Shown: piece after piece, positions 18,231-26,728 of the stretch
Position numbering within the stretch: the first letter of the stretch is position 1
Layout of the letters: each line of letters opens with the position of its first letter
NCBI GenBank assembly: GCA_905221235.1
Contig: CAJNCJ010000001.1
Span: forward strand, 62,001-126,000
Reading direction: 5' to 3'
DNA: 64,000 nucleotides
Origin: a bacterium
GTDB lineage: Bacteria; Bacillota; Bacilli; Lactobacillales; Streptococcaceae
Notes under the pieces: generated by a model
Told to the model about the DNA's origin: nothing
Seen by the model: only the letters and a program-made list of their open reading frames with translations
Databases searched by the model: none
Made by a program: the position numbers and the translations under genes

Positions 18231-19076
18231 TTATTTTGAACGATTTAGATAAATATCTTTAAGAGTCTCTTTTTTAGTTTCAAAATCAACTACTTTAATA
18301 GAGTTTTCGTTAAAAAATTTAAAAAGCTCACTACTTTGAATATTCCCAGACATAGTAATTTTCAGTCCCTCTTCCTGAACAATATCTCCAAATTCTTGTT
18401 TGGTAATGAATATATCTTTATCTGTAGCTGATGAAAAAGCTATCTCAAACAAGCAATTATGACTATCTTTTCCTACTTTTTGGAATGTCAAAAGCCCGTT
18501 CTCCAAGAAAAGAACCCTCTCACAAATTTCTTCAATATCTTCTAATTTATGACTCGATATTAAAATTCCCACATTTTCATGTAAAGCTAAGTTTTTTAGA
18601 ACTGCTAAAACTATTTGTGATGATTCAATATCTAAACCATTAGTCGGTTCATCTAAAATCAATATATTAGGTTCCGTAACGAGAGTTAGAAGCAAAGCTA
18701 ATTTTTGTTTTGTACCCAAAGAATAGGTCTTTACTTTTTTATTAATAGACTGAGTCAAATCTAACTCTTGAATCAAACTCCCAAATCTTTCTTGATTGTA
18801 GTCAATACCATATAAATTTGACAAATATTTTAAATTCTCTAAACCTGTTTTAGATAAAAATAATTTTGGTTCTTCGATTAAATACCCAACATTATCACTA
18901 CTTGTAATATTTCCTGAAGTCGGTTGATTATTCTGAACAAGAATTTTCATCAATGTACTCTTACCAACTCCGTTTCTCCCTACTAGACCAACAATTTCAC
19001 CCTTATTAAGTGCGAAATTTATATCTTTGAGAATGGTTGAATGACCATAATTTTTACTTACATTTATAATTTCCAT
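18231..19076 (-). CDS. ABC transporter ATP-binding protein
   Basis: A 281-residue ATPase. Walker A GLVGRNGVGKSTLMKIL about 32-48; signature YSLGTKQKLALLL (a degenerate LSGGQ, as in BcrA/LanF-type ATPases); Walker B NILILDEPTNGLD; H-loop ISSHKLEDIEEIC. The C-terminal ~80 residues are an accessory region. It is expressed with the permease from a clear promoter (TTGCAT-16-TATAAT). Probably exports or gives immunity to a peptide or drug; the substrate is unknown. Confidence 0.88.
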   Translation of the reverse strand: MEIINVSKNYGHSTILKDINFALNKGEIVGLVGRNGVGKSTLMKILVQNNQPTSGNITSSDNVGYLIEEPKLFLSKTGLENLKYLSNLYGIDYNQERFGSLIQELDLTQSINKKVKTYSLGTKQKLALLLTLVTEPNILILDEPTNGLDIESSQIVLAVLKNLALHENVGILISSHKLEDIEEICERVLFLENGLLTFQKVGKDSHNCLFEIAFSSATDKDIFITKQEFGDIVQEEGLKITMSGNIQSSELFKFFNENSIKVVDFETKKETLKDIYLNRSK

Positions 19077-19156
19077 TTTGTAATTCCTCCATTAATATTC
19101 TTGGTTTTCTATTTGATCATCATTAATTTTAAAAAGTTGCGCCTCTTTTCAACATT

Positions 19157-19184
19157 ATTATATCATATATCTAACTTAATGCAA
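19157..19184 (-). promoter_or_regulatory. Promoter of the ABC transporter operon
   Basis: -35 TTGCAT (19184-19179), 16-bp spacer, -10 TATAAT (19162-19157) with TGA immediately before it (extended -10). Confidence 0.75.
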
Positions 19185-19217
19185 TATATAAATGTCTTTT
19201 TGTAAGGTTTTATTAAC

Positions 19218-19254
19218 AAAAAACTCTCTATCTTTTGTGGTAGAGAGTTTTTGT
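19218..19254. terminator. Bidirectional terminator between the acetyltransferase and ABC genes
   Basis: AAAAACTCTCTA and TAGAGAGTTTTT form a 12-bp perfect stem with a 10-nt loop and U-tracts in both readings. Confidence 0.8.
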
Positions 19255-19438
19255 TTTAAATAAATTGTTTTAAGATATCAACAACTTCGCTTCTTTTCTT
19301 AACCTTACAGACCTTTATTCCCTATTTCTGGGATACGATTGTATTGTCCTCAATATCGTCTAGACAGACACAATTTCTAGGTTCTATCGAGAACCTCCTC
19401 CATAGTGATGTGAAGAATCCCTCTTTGATTTGTTCTCC

Positions 19439-19849
19439 TTACAAATCCTTTTGGTAGTAATATCTTTGTCCTGTGTAGGGATAGTCTTGCAAGGTAAAAA
19501 CTTCCTTGTAGCCATGTTTCTGATAAAAGTCTGGTGCCTGGAACTGGTAAGTATTGACAAAGGCAAAACGACAGTTTCGATTCTTGGCTTCACTTTCTGC
19601 CTGCTGCAATAGTTTTGAACCGATTCCTTGTCCTCTCAATTCCTCTTTCACAAACAAATACTCGATTTCTAGCCAATTTCCGAAAGCCTCAGCTACCAAG
19701 CCAGCCATGAGATTACCCATCTCATCTTCAACATAAAGATTCAGCGGCTCACTTTCAGCCTCTTCTCTTTTGGAACGGTTATAATCACGAATCAAATTCC
19801 CTATTTCTTGTGATTTATGAGATTCCTTATTTTCCAATCTAAAGTACAT
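19439..19849 (-). CDS. GNAT family N-acetyltransferase
   Basis: A 136-residue protein with the acetyl-CoA site LFVKEELRGQGIGSKLLQQA (about 65-84) and the C-terminal FYQKHGYKEVFTLQDYP, both typical of small GNAT enzymes. A strong GAGGAGG precedes the ATG. It has a perfect consensus promoter (TTGACA-17-TATAAT) with a cre-like site at the start of transcription, so carbon-catabolite control is plausible. The acetyl acceptor is unknown. Confidence 0.87.
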   Translation of the reverse strand: MYFRLENKESHKSQEIGNLIRDYNRSKREEAESEPLNLYVEDEMGNLMAGLVAEAFGNWLEIEYLFVKEELRGQGIGSKLLQQAESEAKNRNCRFAFVNTYQFQAPDFYQKHGYKEVFTLQDYPYTGQRYYYQKDL

Positions 19850-19860
19850 CTAAACCTCCT

Positions 19861-19874
19861 CGAAAACGATTACA
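19861..19874 (-). promoter_or_regulatory. Candidate CcpA-binding cre site
   Basis: TGTAATCGTTTTCG on minus matches the cre pattern TGWAANCGNTNWCA read on the other strand at 13 of 14 positions. It lies right at the predicted transcription start and just before the ribosome-binding site, a position used for repression. Confidence 0.5.
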
Positions 19875-19879
19875 GCTTG

Positions 19880-19908
19880 ATTATAGTATTATTTCAATAA
19901 ACTGTCAA
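19880..19908 (-). promoter_or_regulatory. Consensus sigma-A promoter of the 19439-19849 gene
   Basis: TTGACA (19908-19903), 17-bp spacer, TATAAT (19885-19880): every core position matches consensus. Confidence 0.85.
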
Positions 19909-19913
19909 ACTAG

Positions 19914-19943
19914 CAAAAACTCACCAACCTAAGCTGATGAGTT
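19914..19943 (-). terminator. Terminator of the amino-acid permease gene
   Basis: On minus, AACTCATCA and TGGTGAGTT form a stem with one mismatch, followed by a T-tract; it follows the permease stop codon by a few bases. Confidence 0.65.
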
Positions 19944-19949
19944 CATGAT

Positions 19950-21314
19950 CTATTTTCTAAATTTCCACTGGCTATAAATACCAAAACCGATAATCCAGAT
20001 AGCTGAGCCAATTGCTCCTACAAATGTAGACTCTTGTAAAAAGAGGGTTACAAAGACAAAGACAAAGAAGAGCATGGTTAAAGGATTTAAGAAACGATAA
20101 TGGGGCATGAGGTAGCCATCTGCCATAAAGTCTGGTGACTTGCGATACTTAAGGTGAGCCACCATGATCAAGATATAGATAGCGATATAAACACCTGATG
20201 ATGATGCCGTAATCAAAGCAAAGGCATCCGAAACACCTGGCAAGACATTGATAAAGGCTGCTAAGGCAATCAAGATTGCTGAAGCGATGATAGCATTTTG
20301 TGGCACGTTGTGGCGAGAAAGAGTATCCGCCTTGATTGCTTTTAGGAATGGATTTGGCGAATCATGGGCAATCTGGTACAAATGACGACCTGTTGAATAA
20401 AGGGTCGAGTTAAGAGCAGATGCTGCTGAGGTCAAAACGACGAAGTTAATCAAGGCTGCCGCCCACTTGATACCGGCCAATTCAAATACTGTAACAAAAG
20501 GAGAATCAGCAGAAGCAAGCTCACGCCATGGAATGATAGCCATGATAGCTAAGAGGGCACCACCGTAGAAAAAGGCAATACGCAAAGGGATTTCCTTAAC
20601 GGCTTTTGGCAAGACCTGACGTGGATTTTTGGTTTCAGAAGTTGTGACCCCGATAAACTCAATCATGAGGTAGGCAAAGAACACCATCTGGAAGGCCATG
20701 ACAAAGTTGACTCCACCATTTGGGAAGAGGGAGAAATTGTCAGCAATATTAGCCAAACTTGCTACTCCATGAGGTGTCTTAAAGCCTGTCAAGACCATAA
20801 AGACTCCTGTGGCAATCATGGCTAAAATAGCCACAATCTTGACCATCGCAAACCAAAACTCAACTTCTCCAAAGAGCTTAACCGCAATCAGATTGACCAA
20901 GGCTAGAATGGTCAAAAATCCAATCTCAATCATCCAACTTGGCCAGCTAGGGAACCAAAACTGAACATAGTGAGAGATGGCTGTGATTTCCGCCATACCG
21001 ATAAAGACAACGGAAAGCCAATAAGACCAAACTGAGAAATAACCCCAGCCCTTGCCCAAATGGCGTGTGATAAAGTTGATAAAGGTATGTTGCTCAGGGT
21101 CTTGGTAGAGCATTTCCCCAACCGCACGCATCATGAGGAACATAAAAGCTCCAGTAATCATATAAATCAGTACAATGGAAGGACCTGTTAGGCTGATAGA
21201 GCGACCCGCTCCCAAAAAGAGTCCTGTTCCGATTGTTCCAGCAATGGCCATAACCTGCACATGACGATTAGTCAGACCACGCTCCATCTTATTTTTTTTC
21301 TTCTTTGAACTCAT
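19950..21314 (-). CDS. Amino-acid permease (APC superfamily, CycA/AapA-like)
   Basis: A 454-residue transporter with 12 predicted helices. The N-terminal MAIAGTIGTGLFLGAGRSIS and the GPSIVLIYMITGAFMFLMMRAVGEM segment are the amino-acid:H+ symporter signature. The sequence is closest, in my reading, to the CycA group (D-alanine, D-serine and glycine uptake). TTGGAG precedes the ATG. It is a single-gene unit between a terminator and greA. The exact substrate is not decided by sequence. Confidence 0.87.
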   Translation of the reverse strand: MSSKKKKNKMERGLTNRHVQVMAIAGTIGTGLFLGAGRSISLTGPSIVLIYMITGAFMFLMMRAVGEMLYQDPEQHTFINFITRHLGKGWGYFSVWSYWLSVVFIGMAEITAISHYVQFWFPSWPSWMIEIGFLTILALVNLIAVKLFGEVEFWFAMVKIVAILAMIATGVFMVLTGFKTPHGVASLANIADNFSLFPNGGVNFVMAFQMVFFAYLMIEFIGVTTSETKNPRQVLPKAVKEIPLRIAFFYGGALLAIMAIIPWRELASADSPFVTVFELAGIKWAAALINFVVLTSAASALNSTLYSTGRHLYQIAHDSPNPFLKAIKADTLSRHNVPQNAIIASAILIALAAFINVLPGVSDAFALITASSSGVYIAIYILIMVAHLKYRKSPDFMADGYLMPHYRFLNPLTMLFFVFVFVTLFLQESTFVGAIGSAIWIIGFGIYSQWKFRK

Positions 21315-21342
21315 ATCGTCTCCAATTCAATTTAAAATGGAA

Positions 21343-21380
21343 AAAGGAGTGAGTGAAGCGCACAGCCTCCCCACTCCTTT
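21343..21380 (-). terminator. Terminator of greA
   Basis: AAAGGAGTG and CACTCCTTT pair on minus around a 20-nt loop, followed by TTTTT. Confidence 0.75.
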
Positions 21381-21389
21381 CTTTTGTTT

Positions 21390-21872
21390 TTAAGCTGTTT
21401 TTTCAACCTTCAAGATTTTTACATCATAGCTACCAACAGGTGTTTCAATGGTTGCTGTGTCACCTGTTTTCTTACCAATCAAGGCTTGTCCGATTGGACT
21501 TTCATTTGAAACCTTACCTGCGAAGGCATCCGCACCGGCTGAACCTACGATAATATAAACTTCTTCTTCGTCCTCACCAATTTCTTGGATAGTGACTGTT
21601 TTACCAATCGCTACTTCGTCTTGGGCAACTGAGTCGCTATTGACGATTTCAGCATAACGGATTTTTGTTTCCAAGCTAGAGATTTGTCCTTCGACAAAGG
21701 CTTGTTCATCCTTAGCTGCTTCGTATTCACTGTTTTCAGAAAGGTCACCGTATGAACGAGCAATCTTAATGCGTTCAACCACTTCTGGTCGGCGGACCAA
21801 TTTCAATTCTTCTAATTCTTTTTCAAGTTTTTCCTTTTCCTCAAGGGTCATAGGATATGTTTTTTCTGCCAT
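21390..21872 (-). CDS. greA: Transcription elongation factor GreA
   Basis: A 160-residue factor that stimulates RNA cleavage in backtracked RNA polymerase. The N-terminal coiled coil (about 8-75) contains [20 protein letters not shown] with the catalytic-tip acidic residues of DLSENSEY; the C-terminal globular domain ends in the [15 protein letters not shown] motif. The start at 21872 (MAEKTYPMT) is the usual one for streptococcal GreA; GAAAG lies upstream. It follows mltG after an unusual 18-bp hairpin. Confidence 0.96.
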   Translation of the reverse strand: MAEKTYPMTLEEKEKLEKELEELKLVRRPEVVERIKIARSYGDLSENSEYEAAKDEQAFVEGQISSLETKIRYAEIVNSDSVAQDEVAIGKTVTIQEIGEDEEEVYIIVGSAGADAFAGKVSNESPIGQALIGKKTGDTATIETPVGSYDVKILKVEKTA

Positions 21873-21901
21873 ATTTCTCAACTTTCTTCTGATGATATTT
21901 T

Positions 21902-21941
21902 CTAACTAAAATTATGTGAAGCATCACATAATTTTAGTTAG
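21902..21941 (-). repeat. 18-bp perfect inverted repeat between mltG and greA
   Basis: CTAACTAAAATTATGTGA (21902-21919) and its exact complement (21924-21941) flank a 4-nt loop. The arm covers the last codons and stop of mltG. There is no U-tract after it on minus (AAAATAT), so it is not a standard terminator. Confidence 0.8.
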
Positions 21942-23676
21942 TTTGGTTTAATTTGCTGTTGACATGTTCAGCGACATTACGATCATGTTCTTCTTTATTG
22001 CTAGCATAGTAGACCTTACCATCTGTCACATCTGCAACAAAGTAAAGGTTCTCACTCTTAGTCTGATTGATACTTGACTCGATAGCATCCAAGCTTGGAC
22101 TATCTACTGGACCAGGCATGAGGCCTAGATTTGTATAAACATTGTATGGTGAATTAATCGATGTATCAATTCCAGCATCATCTGCTAGGCTAATATTTTG
22201 ACCGAGTTTGCCTTGGGCATACAAGATTGCAATATTGCTTTGAAGAGGCATACCAAGGTTCAAGCGATTGTAGAATACACCTGCAATCAACTTACGGTCT
22301 TCCGTCTTAGCTCCTTCTTTTTCGACAAGAGAAGCAATGGTCAGCAATTCATTAACCGTTAAATTCTTAGACTTAATCGCACTATAATGAGGAGCCAAGG
22401 TCTTATCCATAGCTGCCAACATCTCATCAATCAAGCTTTCAATAGTTGTGCTTTCTTTGATAGAGTAGGTTGCTGGGAAAAGATACCCCTCCAAACGGTA
22501 ACGAGCTCCACTTTCCTTTGTAGGCAAGCTTTCAAGTAGACTAGGATATTTAGCAACTTCTTGACTAATAAAGTTCTCATCTTGAACTTTTGCCAGAAAG
22601 GCATCAGCTGTCAAAGGCTCTTTGAAGTCACCTTGCAATTGACCTACCGCTTGTGCCATTTGATCAATCGTATAACCTTCTGGAATTGTTAAATTCGCAA
22701 GCGCAGGTTCTTGAGCTTCAGCTGTTCCACCTTTTTGCAATTCATGGATGATATCTTCTGTACTCATACTCTTTTGCAAATTGTAATAGCCAGACTTCAA
22801 ATCTGAATAATTTTTATATTTTGCATAAAAAGCAAAAATCACTCCGTGTTTAATCAAACCAGACTTTTCAAGAGTTGAACCAATTGTTTGAACATTAGCT
22901 CCTTCTGGGATTTGCACTGTCACATATTGTTTAGATGAAGCATCCACAGGCTGTAAAGATGACTGAACATACTGATAACCGAAGTAACCACCTGCTGAAA
23001 TCAAACCTAGGAAAATAAGTAGAGAAATGAAGAAGGCCTTAAATCCTGATTTTTTCTTCTTGGGTGACTTAACCGTCTCACGACGGCTACGACGTGGAGT
23101 TGCAGGCATTTCTTCTACAACTTTCTTTTCCACTACTGGTTTTGAATTAGGAACTTCTCTTTTTACCTCTCTCTGAGCTTCTGTCTTATAAGAAACAGCT
23201 ACCCTCGTTGGGATTTCATTAAATTCCTTTTCTACTTTTCTAGGACTAACAGGTCCTGGAGTTGGTCTTGATACTCCCTCCGCTGATGGAGCAGAAGGTC
23301 CTTCTTGACTCGGATGACTAGGAGCAAGTGGAGCTTGTCTTACAGCCTCTTCTGCGGGAGAAGAAGGCACATCTTGACTTGGATGACTTGGAACAGTAAG
23401 AGTTTCTCTTTTAATCTCATCTGATGGAGAAGCCGGTACATCTTGACTTGGGTGAGTAGGCACGGTAGGAGCTTTTCTCATAATCTCCTCTACAGCTGAT
23501 AGAGAATCTTCCATTAGCTCTTCTATCGACTGGTCTTTCTTAGAAGAAAATTGGGGGTTTATTGAAGCTAAATTAACTTCCTCCTGATCTTCTTCATGTT
23601 TTTTAACTCGTTCTAAATCTCGTAAAATCTGCTCTTTAAAGCTTAATTTTTCTTCTTCTCTTGACTTTTCACTCAA
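21934..23676 (-). CDS. mltG: Endolytic transglycosylase MltG (YceG family)
   Basis: A 580-residue membrane enzyme that cleaves nascent glycan strands during peripheral peptidoglycan synthesis. A long cytoplasmic N-terminus (1-210) carries three imperfect 23-24-residue HPSQ-rich repeats (71-140); then a basic stretch and one transmembrane helix (212-235); LysM-like and catalytic YceG domains follow, with the catalytic Glu predicted at 452 in IASLVEKEGAK. The start is TTG at 23676 with GAGGAGG 8 nt upstream; no better ATG exists. It precedes greA and follows two acetyltransferases and murC. Confidence 0.93.
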   Translation of the reverse strand: MSEKSREEEKLSFKEQILRDLERVKKHEEDQEEVNLASINPQFSSKKDQSIEELMEDSLSAVEEIMRKAPTVPTHPSQDVPASPSDEIKRETLTVPSHPSQDVPSSPAEEAVRQAPLAPSHPSQEGPSAPSAEGVSRPTPGPVSPRKVEKEFNEIPTRVAVSYKTEAQREVKREVPNSKPVVEKKVVEEMPATPRRSRRETVKSPKKKKSGFKAFFISLLIFLGLISAGGYFGYQYVQSSLQPVDASSKQYVTVQIPEGANVQTIGSTLEKSGLIKHGVIFAFYAKYKNYSDLKSGYYNLQKSMSTEDIIHELQKGGTAEAQEPALANLTIPEGYTIDQMAQAVGQLQGDFKEPLTADAFLAKVQDENFISQEVAKYPSLLESLPTKESGARYRLEGYLFPATYSIKESTTIESLIDEMLAAMDKTLAPHYSAIKSKNLTVNELLTIASLVEKEGAKTEDRKLIAGVFYNRLNLGMPLQSNIAILYAQGKLGQNISLADDAGIDTSINSPYNVYTNLGLMPGPVDSPSLDAIESSINQTKSENLYFVADVTDGKVYYASNKEEHDRNVAEHVNSKLNQTN

Positions 23677-23756
23677 AAGTTTTTCCTCCTCGTTGACAAT
23701 CCATAATATTATATCTTAAAAGTCTAGGAAAATCAACCTATGATACCTTGTCTTGC

Positions 23757-24251
23757 CTATTTTTTAGCTTCCCAGACCATATCATACCAAGTTTCACCTG
23801 CAAAGGTTGACTGGGACAGACCTTCGTTGACGAATCCATGTTTTTCATAGTAGGCGATGAGATAGTCATGACAGGTTAGGTTAATACCTTCTCTTTCGTG
23901 TTTAAGAGCCAGTTCTTTCAAGGCTGTTAGCAATTTCTGACCCAGTCCTAAGCCCTGTGCCTCCTTAGCAATAGAGAGACAGGTAACAGAGATATAACCA
24001 CCCGACTCATGACTATGGTCTTTTATTTCTTCTGTAAAGGACTGGTCTTGCAGATAAAGATGGGGGCTAACTGGCCCTTCGATATAACCCATGATTCTGC
24101 CCTCTTTTTCTGCAACCAGAAAAGAGGTCTGTATTTCTCGCAAATGCACTTCAAAGACAGAACGAGGAATGGCTTCTTCGACTGAAAAATTCTCTAGTTC
24201 AATCTCAACGATCCGATCCAAATCTTCTAATCTTGCTTGTCTGATTTTCAT
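23757..24251 (-). CDS. GNAT family N-acetyltransferase
   Basis: A 164-residue acetyltransferase: KIRQARLEDLDRIVEIELEN at the start, CLSIAKEAQGLGLGQKLLTA for acetyl-CoA binding (about 95-114), and YEKHGFVNEGLS near the end. GGAGG precedes the ATG, which overlaps the previous GNAT gene by 4 bp. The two adjacent GNATs are similar in length and layout and may be old paralogues. They lie in the murC-mltG cluster; substrate unknown. Confidence 0.87.
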   Translation of the reverse strand: MKIRQARLEDLDRIVEIELENFSVEEAIPRSVFEVHLREIQTSFLVAEKEGRIMGYIEGPVSPHLYLQDQSFTEEIKDHSHESGGYISVTCLSIAKEAQGLGLGQKLLTALKELALKHEREGINLTCHDYLIAYYEKHGFVNEGLSQSTFAGETWYDMVWEAKK

Positions 24252-24709
24252 TGTGCCTCCAGATAAAAGGGATTAAACCAAATCATACTAAAACCCTGGC
24301 TAGTTGCATAAAGGGAAGTTTCTTCATCAATAAAACCGTTCATTTCAAAATAGGAAAGCAGCTCATCAGGACTCTCCAAACGAATCCCTTTGTAATCCAG
24401 CTCAACTGCCACCTCTTTCAAGGCTGCAAGAAGAAGTGTTCCCAAGCCCTGTCTCTGATGGTCAGACTCAATGACTAAAGAATGTATTTTTAGACATTGC
24501 GGATTGTGGGGTTGAGGACCACCTAAAACATAGCCCAGAAGTTGATTTTCATCCCTAGCTAGAAGAAAGGTATCCGCATAATTACGGATACTTTCTTCTA
24601 AAATATGGGAAGATTGCTGCTTTTCCGCTGGAAAAGACGAAGTTTGAATCGCCTCTATCTCAGCCAAATCAGACTTGCTTGCCTGAATAATCTTAATTGG
24701 AATTTCCAT
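24248..24709 (-). CDS. GNAT family N-acetyltransferase
   Basis: A 153-residue acetyltransferase with HSLVIESDHQRQGLGTLLLA (about 77-96) as the acetyl-CoA-binding region and YFEMNGFIDEETSLY near the C-terminus. It starts 9 bp after the murC stop codon with AGGA 7 nt upstream, and its stop overlaps the next GNAT gene, so it belongs to the murC transcript. Acceptor unknown. Confidence 0.85.
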   Translation of the reverse strand: MEIPIKIIQASKSDLAEIEAIQTSSFPAEKQQSSHILEESIRNYADTFLLARDENQLLGYVLGGPQPHNPQCLKIHSLVIESDHQRQGLGTLLLAALKEVAVELDYKGIRLESPDELLSYFEMNGFIDEETSLYATSQGFSMIWFNPFYLEAQ

Positions 24710-24718
24710 GGGAACATC

Positions 24719-26053
24719 CTATTGAACATTGCTTGTCAAGTTAGACAAGAGACGCTCAAATGAGTATTCATAGGTTTGGATATCTCCTGCTCCCATAAAG
24801 ACATAAACAGCATTGTCATGGTCTAAGAGAGGAGATACATTTTCAACAGTAATCACTTGATGTTTCTTGTTGATTTTATTGGCTAGGTCTTCTACCTTAA
24901 CATCACCATGGTCCACTTCACGAGCTGACCCATAAATTTTCGCTAAGTAAACAGCATCCGCTTGGTTCAAAGCGTGGGCAAAGTCATCCAACAAGGCAAT
25001 GGTTCTTGTAAAGGTATGCGGTTGGAAGATTGCTACGATTTCCTTACTTGGATATTTCTGACGAGCTGCATCCAAGGTCGCAATAATTTCTGTTGGATGG
25101 TGGGCAAAGTCATCGATAATCACTGTATCATTGACAATTTTCTCAGTGAAACGACGCTTAACGCCGGCAAATGTTTTCAAGTGCTCACGCACCAAGTTCA
25201 AATCAAATCCTGCTGTGTAAAGAAGACCAATAACGGCTGTCGCATTCATGATATTGTGACGACCAAAGGTTGGAATATGGAATTGCCCCAAGTCTTGACC
25301 ACGGAAATGAACTGTGAAGGTTGAACCAGTCGTAGAACGAAGAAGATCGCTAGCTACAAAGTCATTGCCCTCAGCTTCAAAGCCATAATAATAAATCGGA
25401 GCATTAGCCGTAATCTTACGCAATTCTGCATCTTCACCGTAGACAAAAAGCCCCTTGGTAATTTGTTTGGCATAGTCGTTAAAGGCATTGAAAACATCCT
25501 CTAGACTTGTGAAATAGTCTGGATGATCAAAGTCAATGTTGGTGATAATAGAGTATTCTGGGTGGTAAGGCATGAAATGGCGCTCATATTCGTCAGATTC
25601 AAAGACAAAATATTTGGCATTAGCTGAACCACGACCTGTCCCATCTCCAATCAAGAAGCTAGTGTCCGTGATGTGAGACAAGACGTGCGACAACATACCT
25701 GTCGTTGAAGTTTTTCCGTGCGCACCTGCTACCCCCATGCTGACAAAGTCACGCATAAAGCTACCTAGGAACTCGTGGTAACGTTTGTAGCTGATACCAT
25801 TTTGGTCTGCATAAGCAATCTCGACATTGTTATCTGGGCGGAAGGCATTTCCAGCGATAATTTCCATATCACCATCTAGATTCTTTTCATCAAAAGGAAG
25901 AATGGTAATTCCTGCCTGCTCAAGACCACGTTGAGTAAAGTAGTATTTTTCAACATCTGATCCCTGTACCTTATGCCCCATTTGGTGCAACATCAAGGCC
26001 AAGGCACTCATCCCTGATCCCTTAATTCCGATAAAATGATATGTCTTTGACAT
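24719..26053 (-). CDS. murC: UDP-N-acetylmuramate--L-alanine ligase
   Basis: A 444-residue ATP-dependent cytoplasmic ligase that adds the first amino acid of the peptidoglycan stem peptide. N-terminal [20 protein letters not shown] binds the UDP part; ATP loop [17 protein letters not shown] about 107-123; [20 protein letters not shown] and [12 protein letters not shown]; the C-terminal domain has VKRRFTEK and [17 protein letters not shown] precedes the ATG. It sits 10 bp after an unknown protein gene. Confidence 0.96.
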   Translation of the reverse strand: MSKTYHFIGIKGSGMSALALMLHQMGHKVQGSDVEKYYFTQRGLEQAGITILPFDEKNLDGDMEIIAGNAFRPDNNVEIAYADQNGISYKRYHEFLGSFMRDFVSMGVAGAHGKTSTTGMLSHVLSHITDTSFLIGDGTGRGSANAKYFVFESDEYERHFMPYHPEYSIITNIDFDHPDYFTSLEDVFNAFNDYAKQITKGLFVYGEDAELRKITANAPIYYYGFEAEGNDFVASDLLRSTTGSTFTVHFRGQDLGQFHIPTFGRHNIMNATAVIGLLYTAGFDLNLVREHLKTFAGVKRRFTEKIVNDTVIIDDFAHHPTEIIATLDAARQKYPSKEIVAIFQPHTFTRTIALLDDFAHALNQADAVYLAKIYGSAREVDHGDVKVEDLANKINKKHQVITVENVSPLLDHDNAVYVFMGAGDIQTYEYSFERLLSNLTSNVQ

Positions 26054-26063
26054 GTTTTCTCCC

Positions 26064-26681
26064 CTATTCCGTAATTCTTGTCAGATTCAACTCTTGGGCA
26101 ACCTGACGTTCTTGTTCTGTTTGTTTACTTTTTTTATTGTAGATTTGGCTCTTTTTCAGAAAATCATAGTTGTTTTTCTTTGGAGCAGGTGCTGACACTT
26201 CTTCATTCTTGGTAGGGATAGAATTGACTTCTTCCGCCAAGATATAATGAGACTGGGTCAATTTTTGGCTATACTTCACCAATTCACCAGGATTTTCCTT
26301 TTGGAAAGGCGCTGTCGGTTGATTTCCCTGTCTAACGAGGCCAGATTGAGAATGGCGTCTCGCACGGCTGAAATCCTGAGTTAAATAGTTAGCAGAGCGT
26401 TTCTTTTTCAAGTCTGCACGCGCTTCTTCACGCGCCACCTCCGCATAGCTCTTTCCTTCTTTTTTAACCCCTAAAGGAGCCTTTTTAGGTTTCTCTACTT
26501 GCTTTTCAATCGGTTTGACTGGTGTTTTTTCAGTAATAGGAGCCCATTCTAAATAATTTTTATCTCGATACTCACCCTTGATATTACTGATCAGATCAGA
26601 CTCATCGTACAAGTTCATGACTGGCATCTCAGTCAGCATGACCTCGTCATCTGACACCAATGGAAATCGTTCTTGTTTCAT
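26064..26681 (-). CDS. Unknown basic, probably disordered protein between snf and murC
   Basis: A 205-residue soluble protein rich in Lys, Gln and Glu, with low-complexity segments ([40 protein letters not shown]) and no signal peptide or membrane segment. I recognise no domain. AAAGGAAA precedes the ATG. It sits between the helicase gene and murC, spaced 47 and 10 bp, in a conserved streptococcal order. A role linked to division or wall synthesis would be pure context inference. Confidence 0.75.
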   Translation of the reverse strand: MKQERFPLVSDDEVMLTEMPVMNLYDESDLISNIKGEYRDKNYLEWAPITEKTPVKPIEKQVEKPKKAPLGVKKEGKSYAEVAREEARADLKKKRSANYLTQDFSRARRHSQSGLVRQGNQPTAPFQKENPGELVKYSQKLTQSHYILAEEVNSIPTKNEEVSAPAPKKNNYDFLKKSQIYNKKSKQTEQERQVAQELNLTRITE

Positions 26682-26728
26682 TTTCTATTTCCTTTCAACA
26701 CTTCATTATAGCGTATTGTCTTGATTTT

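Larger units (their letters stand above)
19077..19438. other. Non-coding gap with promoter and bidirectional terminator
   Basis: Contains the ABC operon promoter (19157-19184) and a strong hairpin (19218-19252). Between 19260 and 19438 I see no gene, only short unstable inverted repeats. Confidence 0.55.
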
